A stretch of DNA of 64,000 nucleotides from Pseudomonadales bacterium (GCA_020062665.1 JAGUVW010000050.1:1-64000), one strand, 5' to 3'. Counted from the stretch's first letter, positions 1 through 9,200 are shown. The notes: generated by a model from the letters alone, not told the origin. Translations and numbers: made by a program.

Positions 1-1
1 G

Positions 2-52
2 CGGGCGTTCAAGCGCTGGTTTGGAATGCTGCCGTCGCAGTATCCGCGCTGA
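2..52 (+). CDS. AraC-family regulator, C-terminal fragment
   Basis: Only the last 16 codons are inside the window, ending at TGA 50-52. The residues FKRWFGMLPSQYPR match the end of the second helix-turn-helix of AraC/XylS regulators, where F-K-R-x-x-G-x-x-P-S-x-Y-R is the usual closing motif. It lies upstream of and co-directional with the desaturase gene, so it may regulate it, but that is inference. The effector domain is outside the window. Confidence 0.75.
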   Translation, partial: RAFKRWFGMLPSQYPR

Positions 53-169
53 AACGCTCACCCTGACAGAACTTGGCGGCCAATGTCCCCCTGGCTGCCG
101 GCGCCGGCCCTCCTGCGGGTAAACGGCGTGTGTCATCCTGACCCGCAATAGAGTCAGGAGAACAACAAC

Positions 170-1069
170 ATGAATGCTGCCGCAACGCCCGTCATGAGCC
201 CCACTGAAAAGGCCGCCATCCAGGCCCTGCGCAAGAAACCCCTGGTGGCCTGGCCCACCGTGCTGCTGCTACTGGCCACCCAGGTTACGTTGGTGCTGGT
301 GTGGTACGGCGTGCTCACCGGGCAACTGGCCCTGTGGCAAGGCTGCCTGATCGCCATCGCGGCCTATTACGGCAAATTCACCCCGGCCCACGACTCCATG
401 CACCGCGCTGTATCCAGCAAAGGCTGGATCAACGATCTGGTGCTGTACGCCACCATGTTCTTCTACCTGCCGTTCACCAGCGGCAAACTGCTGGGCCTGA
501 TGCACATGCAGCACCACCGCTTCGCCAACGACGACCTCGACCCCGATCACGATCTGGTGAAGCGCTGGTACAACGTACTGTTCCTGTGGTTCGTCTGGGA
601 TCTGCGCTACCTGTACATCTACCTGAAGAACCGCCAACACTACCCGCCCATCAGCCTGCCCCGCATCGTGGTGGAACTGATCGTGGGTTTCGGCACCATG
701 GGCATCCTGGCGATTTTCTTTCCGCTGGAAGTGCTGTTCCTGTGGCTGATCCCCACCCGCATCATGGGCTGGCTGATCTGTCTGGTGTTCATGTACCTGC
801 CCCACGTGCCGCACACCATCAAGGACAAGGACGCGCCCTATCAGGCCACCCTGATGCGGCAGGGCTGGGAGTGGCTGCTCACACCGATCATGATGTACCA
901 GAATTTTCATCTGGTGCATCACCTGTATCCCACCGTGCCGTTCTATCGCTACAAGAAAGTGTGGCATGCGGCGGAGCAGTATCATGAGGCGCAGCGGCCG
1001 GCGAAGGTGAGGGCGTTTGGGGTGAGGCCGTATAATGTGGAGGGGGTGTCTGCGCCTGAGCTGAATTGA
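170..1069 (+). CDS. Membrane fatty-acid desaturase-family protein
   Basis: Membrane di-iron desaturase/hydroxylase of 299 residues. The three histidine boxes of the family are visible: HDSMH (74-78), HMQHH (112-116) and HLVHH (247-251). A further PHVPH lies at 211-215. Hydrophobic segments around 28-66, 92-110, 135-152 and 165-210 give the usual paired-hairpin topology with the iron-binding boxes on the cytoplasmic face. The ATG at 170 has an AGGAG at 156-160. Family members insert double bonds into acyl chains or hydroxylate carotenoids; the sequence alone does not fix the substrate. It stands alone downstream of the AraC-type gene. Confidence 0.85.
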   Translation: MNAAATPVMSPTEKAAIQALRKKPLVAWPTVLLLLATQVTLVLVWYGVLTGQLALWQGCLIAIAAYYGKFTPAHDSMHRAVSSKGWINDLVLYATMFFYLPFTSGKLLGLMHMQHHRFANDDLDPDHDLVKRWYNVLFLWFVWDLRYLYIYLKNRQHYPPISLPRIVVELIVGFGTMGILAIFFPLEVLFLWLIPTRIMGWLICLVFMYLPHVPHTIKDKDAPYQATLMRQGWEWLLTPIMMYQNFHLVHHLYPTVPFYRYKKVWHAAEQYHEAQRPAKVRAFGVRPYNVEGVSAPELN

Positions 1070-1445
1070 GTTCGCTCACCATCTGCGAGGCTATGTATTG
1101 ATGGAGTTGGCTTCGTAGTTTGGCAGACGGATGACTTCGAGTTTTTCCAGCCTTCCGTTTATTGTTATGGAACAAGACTGCGAAGCTTTTTCTTTGGGCG
1201 AGAAACGGCTCTTCGCCCACATCCCTTTCCATTGTGTCTCGCACTGTGATCACAGCGATGGAGCCAAATGAAGCCATAAAATCGCGGGAGCCCAGATCAG
1301 CGTCTGACGTGTATGAGCTTTCGTGTCATCAGACATGACCGAGCATAGTATAACCAGTCGTACGCGTATGTGATAAGATCAGTCGTCGGTTTGGGTGGCT
1401 TTTCTTTTGCTACTCGTTTTATTGTATTTGGTTTGGGGGTGTTTT
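1070..1445. other. Intergenic region without recognised gene
   Basis: About 375 bases between the desaturase and the repeat-rich lipoprotein. Frames in both strands are short and show no family resemblance. The composition shifts from GC-rich to more AT-rich across the stretch and anticipates the composition of the downstream gene. I see no convincing terminator or promoter pair. Confidence 0.5.
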
Positions 1446-4313
1446 TTGCGTCAGTCGATTTTCTTTCGCTATTTTTGCCTGTTTTTATCTGCCGCATTGG
1501 TGGCGGGTTGTGGCGCCAAGACTAACGATGGCTGTGGTGTGAACGCCGAGGGAAACCCTCTCACTGCTCGTTTGAGCATTAATAGCATTGACAGTATCGT
1601 TGCTACGCACAGCACTCTACTCACCACTGACTTGGTGCAAGGCGATCTAGTTGAACCCTTGACAATTGAATGGACCCAACTGTCTGGTGAAAAGGGAACG
1701 CTTGATCCTAACATCTATACACCGGCGTTTAGCGCAATCTTCTCTAGCGGCCTTGCTGTGGGACAGGTCAAGATTAAAGCCAAAATAACTGACGCCAAAG
1801 GACTTTGCATATCTGCGGAAAAAAGCATCACCGTCACAGCACTTGAAATTACGCCCCTGTCTTTTGGTGAAAACCATCGCAAAGGAGGCGCTGTTCTGAC
1901 TGTGCCAGTGATGGAGTATGGCGTTCCTCCAGAAGACATCAGTACACAGTGGACCCAGACAGCAGGTCCAACTGTATCTCTCGCACCTTACGACGGCCAG
2001 TATTACAAGGGCATCGTGTTCACCATACCAGACAGCCTGAGCCCATTGGGCTTCAGAGTCAAAGTATTCAAAAAGGGCATTTATTTCGGCACGGGCTCTA
2101 TTTCTTTTGAGCCCATCAACCGCAGTCCGCTCGCACGTGCATATTTCACCCCCAACCTCCCACGCCAAAATCAGCTGGTCAATTTGTTAGGTGTTAACTC
2201 GACCGATCCCGACGGCGATCAACTAAGTTACAGCTGGTCGCAGCTGTCAGGACCTGCAGTGGCCATTGTCGGCGCCAACACAGTGAACGCCAGTTTCATC
2301 GCTCCTAGCCGGGTCCTTCCACTCCAATTCAGGCTGAAGGTGACCGATCAATTTGGTGCGTTCGATATTTACGATCTGCATGTCAATTTGATTAACCGGC
2401 GGCCGTTGGCGCATGCAGGGGTTAACTTCGTCGTGCCAACGGGGCAGCGTGTGCAGCTGGATGGTAGCGCTAGCAGCGATGCCGACAATAATGCCCTCAC
2501 CTATACGTGGACCCAGGAAAGTGGGCTTGCCGTCCAGCTGTCCAACAGTAGCAGTGCGCGACCGGATTTCATTGCACCAGAATCAGGTCAGGCGCTGACC
2601 TTCAGGCTTCAGGTTCACGACGGTAATGATGCCAGCGAGAATACCAGCACCGTTATCGTCGCCATCAAACCAGATACGCTGAACCAAGATACCGACAGAG
2701 ATGGTGTGCACGACTCGTTTGACCTAGATGCTGACGGCGATGGGCTAATCGAAATATTTACCCTAGAACAACTGTTCAGCACTCAAAGCCGCATGTTCGA
2801 TGGATCGGGGTGCTCTTCACCGCGATGTGTCGGTTTTGAGCTGACGTCAGATCTGGATTTCGATAGCAATCAGGATGGCGTGGTCGACGATAGTGACTAT
2901 CGTTATTCAAAGTATCCAAGCTGGGAATATTATCAGGGTAGCAATCCCTTCAGCTTCGATGGCAACGGATACTCGATCCGCAATTTCAAAGGCAACTATC
3001 ATGCTTTGTTCGGCGGGTTTCGATCGACTGACCCTGTCACCGTATCCGATGAGTTCGTCGACTACTTCATTCGCAATCTGAACCTGCAAGGTACAGTCAA
3101 CCATATAAATAGTACCGGTGGATTGCTCGATGCCGTCGAGCTTGACCACCGCAAGCGGCTGACGATCGCAAACGTGAACCTCGAAATTGAATTTCTCAGG
3201 GGTGGTGAAGCAGGCGGCTTCATTGAGACCGCTAATATTCGTGACGGCTCTGTTCTGACAATACGCAACTCCACGGCCAATATTCGGTCTGAATTTGACT
3301 CCGCAAACGCTATCTCAAGCGGTGGCTTCATCGGTTCGATATATATGGAACGCTCACTGGTGGAAGTGATTTCCAGCACCGCAAATATGGAAGCCCTTGT
3401 GGATTCCAATTCCGGCGGACTGATCGGAGATGCTGTCATTTCCGATGGGGATTTGGTAATCGATGGCTGTATAGCGACCGGCACATTGATTGACATTGGC
3501 ACAGATGCTGCGTGGGGCGCTATCGGCGGTCTGGTCGGTTATATCTACTCTAATTATGGTGATGGTACCCGAGCACGATACTTCATCCGCGATAGTGCAA
3601 GTGCCATTAACGTAGAGTCCAAAAGCCGGTTCATCGGTGGGTTCATCGGCGGCATCAATGCGCCTAGTCCTCTTACCAGTCTGGTGGTCGAGCGTAGTCT
3701 CTATTCTGGTGAAATCAGCGGGATCCGGTATGTAGGTGGTTTGCTGGGGCTTGCACGCGTGGGCTCAGTGGATATCACGGACAGCTTGATAGCGGGCCAC
3801 GCAAAGGGTTCTGGCCGCTTCTACGAACTCGTGCCTAGCGCCATTGGCGGTATCGCTGGGGGAATGCGTTTGGCCGGGCCACGACTTAACCTTACAAATG
3901 TGTATTCATTGATGAAGGTCAGCGGAGATGCTGAAACTGGTGGACTGTTTGGTGTGGTGGATAATCAGGATGCTGTCCCAGGTGCCACAATGCGCATTGA
4001 AAATAGTTATTGGGCGCGGGATAGCGCAGACCAAGACACGACCATCGGCTCCGAGCCCATTGTCTTCATTCAGGATAATTCAGTCGTACTCGAGCACAGT
4101 ATTGATATGGCATGTCCAACCTATGCAGGGGACAACGGCTGTGGCGCAGGCCCCAGCCTTTATATTGACTGGAACCTGAGCGTCGACAATCAAGGCAATC
4201 CGGTATGGCTTTTTGGCAACGGTGATCAGTTCCCAGGTTTGCAGGTTGGGGGGCAGATATATCGTCCCAATTTTGACGTTACTAAAGCACTTTATTTTGC
4301 GACCGGGGAGTGA
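1446..4313 (+). CDS. Large surface lipoprotein with PKD/REJ-like and GLUG-like repeats
   Basis: Predicted exported lipoprotein of about 955 residues. The start is placed at TTG 1446, preceded by GGGGG at 1435-1439. It gives a signal peptide ending in the lipobox LVAGC (Cys about residue 22). An earlier frame-open start at 1395 would put extra hydrophobic residues in front. The N-terminal half carries three or four PKD/REJ-type beta domains (YSWSQLSGPAV, YTWTQESGLAV). An acidic calcium-binding-like stretch follows (DTDRDGVHDSFDLDADGDG). The C-terminal half has repeated GLUG-like units (GGFIGSI, GGLIGDA, GGLVGYI, GGFIGGI, GGLLGLA, GGLFGVV). Such architectures are cell-surface or adhesin-like. 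Codon and base use are less GC-rich than in the neighbours, which suggests acquisition. Function unknown. Confidence 0.75.
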   Translation: MRQSIFFRYFCLFLSAALVAGCGAKTNDGCGVNAEGNPLTARLSINSIDSIVATHSTLLTTDLVQGDLVEPLTIEWTQLSGEKGTLDPNIYTPAFSAIFSSGLAVGQVKIKAKITDAKGLCISAEKSITVTALEITPLSFGENHRKGGAVLTVPVMEYGVPPEDISTQWTQTAGPTVSLAPYDGQYYKGIVFTIPDSLSPLGFRVKVFKKGIYFGTGSISFEPINRSPLARAYFTPNLPRQNQLVNLLGVNSTDPDGDQLSYSWSQLSGPAVAIVGANTVNASFIAPSRVLPLQFRLKVTDQFGAFDIYDLHVNLINRRPLAHAGVNFVVPTGQRVQLDGSASSDADNNALTYTWTQESGLAVQLSNSSSARPDFIAPESGQALTFRLQVHDGNDASENTSTVIVAIKPDTLNQDTDRDGVHDSFDLDADGDGLIEIFTLEQLFSTQSRMFDGSGCSSPRCVGFELTSDLDFDSNQDGVVDDSDYRYSKYPSWEYYQGSNPFSFDGNGYSIRNFKGNYHALFGGFRSTDPVTVSDEFVDYFIRNLNLQGTVNHINSTGGLLDAVELDHRKRLTIANVNLEIEFLRGGEAGGFIETANIRDGSVLTIRNSTANIRSEFDSANAISSGGFIGSIYMERSLVEVISSTANMEALVDSNSGGLIGDAVISDGDLVIDGCIATGTLIDIGTDAAWGAIGGLVGYIYSNYGDGTRARYFIRDSASAINVESKSRFIGGFIGGINAPSPLTSLVVERSLYSGEISGIRYVGGLLGLARVGSVDITDSLIAGHAKGSGRFYELVPSAIGGIAGGMRLAGPRLNLTNVYSLMKVSGDAETGGLFGVVDNQDAVPGATMRIENSYWARDSADQDTTIGSEPIVFIQDNSVVLEHSIDMACPTYAGDNGCGAGPSLYIDWNLSVDNQGNPVWLFGNGDQFPGLQVGGQIYRPNFDVTKALYFATGE

Positions 4314-4862
4314 GGCGCTGCTGATCCTCCCAATTAATGCATACACTTCATCCATGTCATCACAGGAGTCATTCGTGTGTGTAGGGTAGTCATTTGCATC
4401 ACCATTGGATGATTTGATAACCAGATAGGGAGGTTAGCGGCAAGGCCGGGTACCCCATTGCAAACGGGAGGAGGCTTCGGAAGGCATCTTGCAGCAGGGA
4501 GCGCTTGAAGTTCTGTTTCATGTCCTTAACGGCGTCGTCCAGGCCTTCATTGGTTCGCTATACCAACCACAGGGCCCGCTATACCAACCACAGGGCCCGC
4601 TATACCAACCACAGGGCCCGCTATACCAACCACAGGGCCCGCTATACCAACCACGAGGTCCGCTATACCGACCACGAGGTCCGCTATACCGACCACAGGG
4701 TCCGCTATACCGACCACAGGGTCCGCTATACCGCCGGCGGGCCCTGCGGCCCCAAGACCCAGGCATGCTAAACTTCCCGCAGCGCTCGCTCTGCCTCTGC
4801 AAATTGACACGGTGGCCGCTGGGTGTGGGCATTTTCGCGAGCGAAAGAGGTGAAGTAACCAG
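4314..4862. other. Intergenic region carrying a minisatellite
   Basis: About 550 bases. The central part is the 21-bp tandem repeat listed separately. Because 21 is divisible by three and the unit contains no stop codon in several frames, overlapping open frames run through it on both strands; I regard these as artefacts. A TTGACA hexamer at 4804-4809 could be a -35 element for the membrane-protein gene at 4863, but no good -10 follows at the right distance. Confidence 0.6.
4557..4740. repeat. 21-bp tandem repeat, eight full units plus a partial
   Basis: Units begin at 4557, 4578, 4599, 4620, 4641, 4662, 4683 and 4704, with a truncated ninth at 4725. The first four units are identical (GCTATACCAACCACAGGGCCC). 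Later units diverge progressively, with ACAGGGCCC becoming ACGAGGTCC or ACAGGGTCC and CAACC becoming CGACC. The gradient from identical to diverged copies suggests recent expansion at the left side. A coding reading would be a heptad LYQPQGP, but no start, signal or family supports a protein. Confidence 0.95.
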
Positions 4863-5612
4863 ATGTTGGAAGCAGTGGCCATTGTCCTCAAATACCTGTG
4901 GTTTATGGTGATTCCCCTCGGCCTTGTCGGTGTCGCCCTGTTCAAAAGACGCAATGCCGGCGTGTTGGCGGAAAAGGGTGTTTCCGGTAACGAGGCCAAC
5001 GCCGCCTATCGGGTGATTGCGGCAGCCCTCGTGGTGACCGCAGGTGGCATCGGGCTGGTGCAACTGGCGGGGGGCATCGATAGTCCCTTTTTCCTGTATT
5101 CAGGCAATCTGAACAATGTCTACGTAGTAGCGGGAAAACTGGTATTGGGATTGTTCTGGCTCGGGTTGCTGGTGTGGGCCTGGGGCTCCCGGCAGTTTGT
5201 GACCTACGCAAGATTGATGCTGCCGCAAAAAGCGAGCGCGCTGTTACCTTTGGCCAGACCCTTTGCCTCGCTGGTGGCTGTCATTGGGCTGAGCTTGTTG
5301 GTTTTCTACCAGGGCAACCGCGTGTCCTTTGCCATCCTGAATCTTTCCCCCGAGTCCATTGAATGGGTTGCCGTCATCCATGAGGACAGCCGTTATCACA
5401 TCGACGCGATTCCACAACAACAGCAGACCGTACACAGTGTTCCGCTGAACGGTTCCGGCGCGTTCAAGATTCAGTACAAACTGAAGGATAAGGACAACAC
5501 CTGGCAGGCCGCTATTCCATTTTCCATCAGCGAGTTCTCGATGGGCTTTGTGCAGCTGGTGTTTAATCGGGATGGAAAGTTACACGTCACTGATCATCGG
5601 TTGCTGCGGTGA
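4863..5612 (+). CDS. Hypothetical membrane protein
   Basis: A 249-residue protein with four likely membrane segments (about 5-27, 47-71, 88-109, 127-150) followed by a soluble C-terminal domain of about 100 residues with a beta-rich look. The ATG at 4863 is preceded by AGAGGTGA (4846-4853), a good ribosome site. It ends four bases before the convergent kinase gene on the other strand. I do not recognise the family. The topology, a four-helix module plus an extracytoplasmic or cytoplasmic beta domain, gives no function. Confidence 0.7.
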   Translation: MLEAVAIVLKYLWFMVIPLGLVGVALFKRRNAGVLAEKGVSGNEANAAYRVIAAALVVTAGGIGLVQLAGGIDSPFFLYSGNLNNVYVVAGKLVLGLFWLGLLVWAWGSRQFVTYARLMLPQKASALLPLARPFASLVAVIGLSLLVFYQGNRVSFAILNLSPESIEWVAVIHEDSRYHIDAIPQQQQTVHSVPLNGSGAFKIQYKLKDKDNTWQAAIPFSISEFSMGFVQLVFNRDGKLHVTDHRLLR

Positions 5613-5616
5613 TGGA

Positions 5617-7440
5617 TCAGGGCGTGTCGCCCATGAAACGTTCCAGAAAGCGCGCCACCGCAGCGGCATCAAAACTGTTGGCGACCTCGCGTAATTTCTT
5701 GGTGAATCCCGCAGACTGCGCGTCATGTTCAGCGATTTTTTCCAGCAACCGGTTCATGGCAACAAAGTCACCGGACAGTGCCAGCTGATGCAGGGATTGC
5801 AACACCTCGGCGGAAGGAGGTTTTATCTCCGGCAGGGATTCTGGTGCAACATATTGCCGGTTGTCATACAGCCATTGCAGTTGCAGCAATTCACCGATCC
5901 TTTGCACCAGTTCCACCTGGTCGATGGGTTTGCTCAGGAAATAATTCACCCCCACGTGCAATGCACGTTGAAGGGTGTCCGGCGTGGCGCTGGCCGATGC
6001 CATGATGATGGGGAGTGATTCCCTGGTGGTGCGAATGCGCCGTGCAAGTTCATCACCCCGCATGCCGGGCAGCGAATAGTCCAGAATCACCAGATCCGGT
6101 GTCCAGGCGTCGACCAGCGTCAGGGCGCTGTTGCCTTCGCCGGCTTCGCTGACATCAAACCCCAATGAATCCAGAAATTCCAACAGCAGCTCGCGATTCT
6201 CGGCGATATCGTCCACCACCAGCACCCGCCGTCGCGGGCCGGCGTATCCTGTGGGCACGGCCACCTCGGGCTGGGTGGATACTTCACCGTCATACAAGGG
6301 CACCGTAATCGTAAAGCGAAAGCGGCTGCCAACCCCCAGCGTGCTGCTCGCCTGGATTTTTCCATTCATCAGGCTCACCAGTTGCTGGCTGATGTCCAGC
6401 CCCAATCCAGATCCACCGATCCTGCGATCGATATCGCCCACCTGCTCGAATGAATTGAACACGATTTTCAGTTCGTCCTCTGACATGCCGATGCCGGAAT
6501 CGGTGACTTCAAAATACAGGTCGACATGTCCGGGCGTGGCCGCAACGGCATTCACCATCAGTCCCACGCTGCCGTTATCGGTGAACTTGATGGCGTTGCT
6601 CAGCAGATTCAACAACACCTGCCGCAAGCGTTTGTCGTCCACCACTACCGCATCAGGCAATTCGGGATCGGGTGTGTAGAAAAGTGCCAGACCTTTCTGT
6701 GTCGCCCGCACACTGACCATGTCGATGATGTCTTTCAGAAAGCGTGGCAGCTGAACCGGGCGCGGCTCCAGAACCACTTTGCCGGCATCGACTTTCGACA
6801 GGTCCAGAATGTCGCTGATCAGCGCCAGCAGTTGTTGACCACTCTGCTGGATTGCAATCACCCCCTTGCGCTGCCGCTCCGGCAAATCAAGCGTGCGTTT
6901 CAGCATTTGCGCATAGCCGACGATGACATTCAGCGGTGTGCGCAGCTCGTGGCTGACGTTGGTCAGGAAGGTGCCTTTGGCTTTGTTGGCAATCTCTGCC
7001 TGTTCCTTGGCGTGCAGCAACGCTTCGTTTGAATTCAGCAGTTGCTGGTTCACTTTTTCTAATTGCGATGGGCTAGGGATTCGCAGGGCCATTGGCACCA
7101 GCTTCACCAGCAGGATGGCGGTGACGACAGAGGCAACGGCGGTAATGGCCTTGATGAAGCCGATCAGCCAGTACGAGGGGTTCCAGATGGCCCAGATCTC
7201 CATGATATGGGTGGCACCACAGGCGAGGATGAAAATGCCGAATGCCACCAGTATCCAGTCGAAAGGTATGTCCCGCCGCTTGCGGACGAAATACAGCAGG
7301 GTGCAGGGGATGGTCATGTAGGCGAGGGCGATAAGACTGTCTGAGATGACGTTGAGCCAGAGCAGTTCAGGTTTCCACAAATAGCAGTGCCCGTGGGGCA
7401 TAAAGCCATTGGTGCTGAAAAATTCCGCTAAGGATTCCAT
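5617..7440 (-). CDS. Hybrid histidine kinase with ethylene-receptor-like membrane domain
   Basis: Sensor kinase/response regulator of 607 residues. ATG 7440 is preferred over the upstream frame start at 7485 because AGGGAG lies just before it. The N-terminus has three membrane helices closely resembling plant ETR1: SDSLIALAY and IP in helix 1 (Asp34, Tyr41, Ile44-Pro45) and CGATH in helix 2 (Cys74, His78), the copper and ethylene ligands of the family. A HisKA domain follows with NVSHELRTPLN (His164), then an HATPase domain (N box LLNLLSNAIKF about 277-287, G box GGSGLGL about 342-348). A receiver domain follows (Asp454, Lys504), then about 100 residues at the C-terminus that I could not place. 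It lacks a GAF domain. The signal and output partner are unknown; ethylene or another small ligand is inference. Confidence 0.88.
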   Translation of the reverse strand: MESLAEFFSTNGFMPHGHCYLWKPELLWLNVISDSLIALAYMTIPCTLLYFVRKRRDIPFDWILVAFGIFILACGATHIMEIWAIWNPSYWLIGFIKAITAVASVVTAILLVKLVPMALRIPSPSQLEKVNQQLLNSNEALLHAKEQAEIANKAKGTFLTNVSHELRTPLNVIVGYAQMLKRTLDLPERQRKGVIAIQQSGQQLLALISDILDLSKVDAGKVVLEPRPVQLPRFLKDIIDMVSVRATQKGLALFYTPDPELPDAVVVDDKRLRQVLLNLLSNAIKFTDNGSVGLMVNAVAATPGHVDLYFEVTDSGIGMSEDELKIVFNSFEQVGDIDRRIGGSGLGLDISQQLVSLMNGKIQASSTLGVGSRFRFTITVPLYDGEVSTQPEVAVPTGYAGPRRRVLVVDDIAENRELLLEFLDSLGFDVSEAGEGNSALTLVDAWTPDLVILDYSLPGMRGDELARRIRTTRESLPIIMASASATPDTLQRALHVGVNYFLSKPIDQVELVQRIGELLQLQWLYDNRQYVAPESLPEIKPPSAEVLQSLHQLALSGDFVAMNRLLEKIAEHDAQSAGFTKKLREVANSFDAAAVARFLERFMGDTP

Positions 7441-7589
7441 GCCTGCATCTCCCTTGCCGCAATGAAACGCCTTAAGAATAGGCATCGGGGATGATTAGCG
7501 CAATGTCGCCGTCATTCACCGTCTATCCACAGCAAGTAGTTGGGTTGCCTCGAGGGGGCTATCAAAATGCATAACAAATCCAGGCTGCC

Positions 7590-8939
7590 TCATTTTTTCT
7601 TGCGCTGCGGTTTTGCCATCAGTTCTGATCGCCCGATCGATTCCTTGTTGTTTTGCGCTGGTTCCGCCTCGGAAAACCCGGCAGCAGCAATCGCAGCACC
7701 CAATTCGCTCTTGGTGACGGATTTTTTCGGATTGCGCAGGCTTTCGATGCCTTCGTTCCAGGCATGCAGCATCTGTTTCGCGACAGTGTGCCAGCGCGTT
7801 TCGTTTTTTGCAGCCGCGATAATTTCCTGCCCGACGCTGGTGGCGGATTCACAAAGTTGTTCGACCATATCGGCATAGTCGCGCGGTGCGATTCCAAGGC
7901 GGGTATTGAAAAACTTTTCCAGTGTTTTACCCGGTGCCCAGGTTTTTCGACCTTCGATGGGCAGCCCTGGCGGATTACTGGCAAAGCGTGGATAGGCCTG
8001 CGTGGTGACGACGTCGTAAACCGGCGTGAAGGCGACATCGTCCAGGGAGCGGTAGTACAGCGCGATATTCTTGGCGTGGCAGTCGGCATTGCGCACCACA
8101 TAATTGGTCAGCAGATGCCAGCCGAACTGTTCCATTGCCGGGCGCGCATTGGCGCGTGGAAGATAGGCGCGTGCAGCATTCAACACTTTTTCGGTGGTGG
8201 TGTTGTATTTTTCGTGCGGCGGCAAGCCGAGCAGGCCGCAGGCATCTTCCACGCCGAAGACGGGATTGCCGTTTTCATCGACATCAAACCGGTCAACGAT
8301 CAGTACCCGGCCATCATCGGACATGCGTGTTGCAGCGACTTTTGCGACATCAAGGCGCTGTAGCACGCGCATGCTGTAAAACTCGTTGAAGCCAAGATAG
8401 GGTGTGTTGTCGTCCGAACCCTTGATGATGTGGCGGCTGGTGCGCAGCGTGGATTTTCCCAGGGGTTGCTTGTCAGTGTTTTGCATTTCTGGCGCGATGA
8501 ATTTGGGTACCACGCCGGAAATGGCCGCGCGTGCATATTTGCGCACCAGACTCGCAAAGTACTCGGTGGAATTGTCGGCGGTCAGCAGTGTTTCCACAGC
8601 AAGCGGTTCCAGTTCGGTTCCTGGCGCAACGCCCTCGGGGGTTACCGTGACGCGACCAATGCCCATACCGCCGAGAACGGCCAGCAGCGACAGGTCGGTG
8701 CCATCGAGCAGTGGGCCAAATTCCTCGCGAATCACATTCAGAAGATAGCCTTCGGGCAGGTTCTGGCGAAAGAACGGATGCAGGTCGCGGGGCCAGCGCC
8801 AGGGAGTCTCACGCACCGGCATCGTCAGGCTGACGAAGTCGGCTGGGGTGGCGTCGGCATTGTAGTTCAGTACATATTCGTCACGTTCTCGATACAGGGT
8901 TGCGACGGGGCGACCCTGCACATGCACATCCAGCTTCAT
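7590..8939 (-). CDS. hipA: HipA-family serine/threonine kinase toxin
   Basis: Toxin of a type II toxin-antitoxin pair, 449 residues, near the usual 440. HipA kinases phosphorylate a translation factor (GltX in E. coli) and induce persistence. Visible features are the N-terminal HipA domain with LPEGYLLN (61-68), the autophosphorylation loop SGVVPK (141-146), the catalytic loop RNADCHAKN with Asp286 and Lys290, and the metal-binding YD at 308-309. The C-terminus ends in a short lysine-rich tail (QRKKK). The start ATG overlaps the antitoxin stop codon by four bases (ATGA), so the two are translationally coupled. The residues needed for kinase activity appear intact. Confidence 0.92.
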   Translation of the reverse strand: MKLDVHVQGRPVATLYRERDEYVLNYNADATPADFVSLTMPVRETPWRWPRDLHPFFRQNLPEGYLLNVIREEFGPLLDGTDLSLLAVLGGMGIGRVTVTPEGVAPGTELEPLAVETLLTADNSTEYFASLVRKYARAAISGVVPKFIAPEMQNTDKQPLGKSTLRTSRHIIKGSDDNTPYLGFNEFYSMRVLQRLDVAKVAATRMSDDGRVLIVDRFDVDENGNPVFGVEDACGLLGLPPHEKYNTTTEKVLNAARAYLPRANARPAMEQFGWHLLTNYVVRNADCHAKNIALYYRSLDDVAFTPVYDVVTTQAYPRFASNPPGLPIEGRKTWAPGKTLEKFFNTRLGIAPRDYADMVEQLCESATSVGQEIIAAAKNETRWHTVAKQMLHAWNEGIESLRNPKKSVTKSELGAAIAAAGFSEAEPAQNNKESIGRSELMAKPQRKKK

Positions 8940-9199
8940 GGCGTATTCTCGCCACGTTGCTCGGCAAGAATGTCGTCCAGCGTGCGGCCATGGCCATGAC
9001 GTACAAGCTTCAGGTCATATCCTGCGGCCTCCAGCAGCCGGAGCAGGGCGGAGACGCTCATATCAGCCTTGGCGAGGGTTTCCATGCGCGCCAGCGTGGA
9101 GCGGGCAACGCCTGCCTGCTGGGCAAGTTCCTGCTGCGACAGGCCAGCCTTGTGGCGAGCTTCCCGCAGCATATCGGCAACATCAGCTAGGGTGGTCAT
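8936..9199 (-). CDS. hipB: HipB-like antitoxin, XRE-family repressor
   Basis: Small DNA-binding antitoxin of 87 residues with a Cro/C1 helix-turn-helix (LSQQELAQQAGVARSTLARMET). It should neutralise HipA and autorepress the operon. Frame-open starts exist at 9268 and 9238. I choose ATG 9199 because a GAGG lies seven bases upstream, and because the palindromic operators and the likely promoter fall between 9201 and 9268 and would otherwise be inside the coding region. The stop overlaps hipA by four bases. The C-terminal tail DDILAEQRGENTP is hydrophilic. Confidence 0.88.
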   Translation of the reverse strand: MTTLADVADMLREARHKAGLSQQELAQQAGVARSTLARMETLAKADMSVSALLRLLEAAGYDLKLVRHGHGRTLDDILAEQRGENTP

Positions 9200-9200
9200 T

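Noticed and set aside
1245-1260. TGTGATCACA as a possible Crp site
   Set aside because: A Crp site needs a six-base spacer between TGTGA and TCACA; here the halves are fused, so it is just a short palindrome.
4400-4560. Minus-strand stretch reading EGLDDAVKDMKQNFKRSLLQDAF and onward
   Set aside because: It looks protein-like but is short and runs into a stop at each end; I could not link it to any family and no start with a ribosome site was found.
4489-4911. Open frame through the 21-bp repeat encoding LYQPQGP heptads
   Set aside because: It starts at TTG without a ribosome site, has no signal or family, and exists because the unit length is a multiple of three and lacks stops in several frames; it also runs into the start of the gene at 4863.
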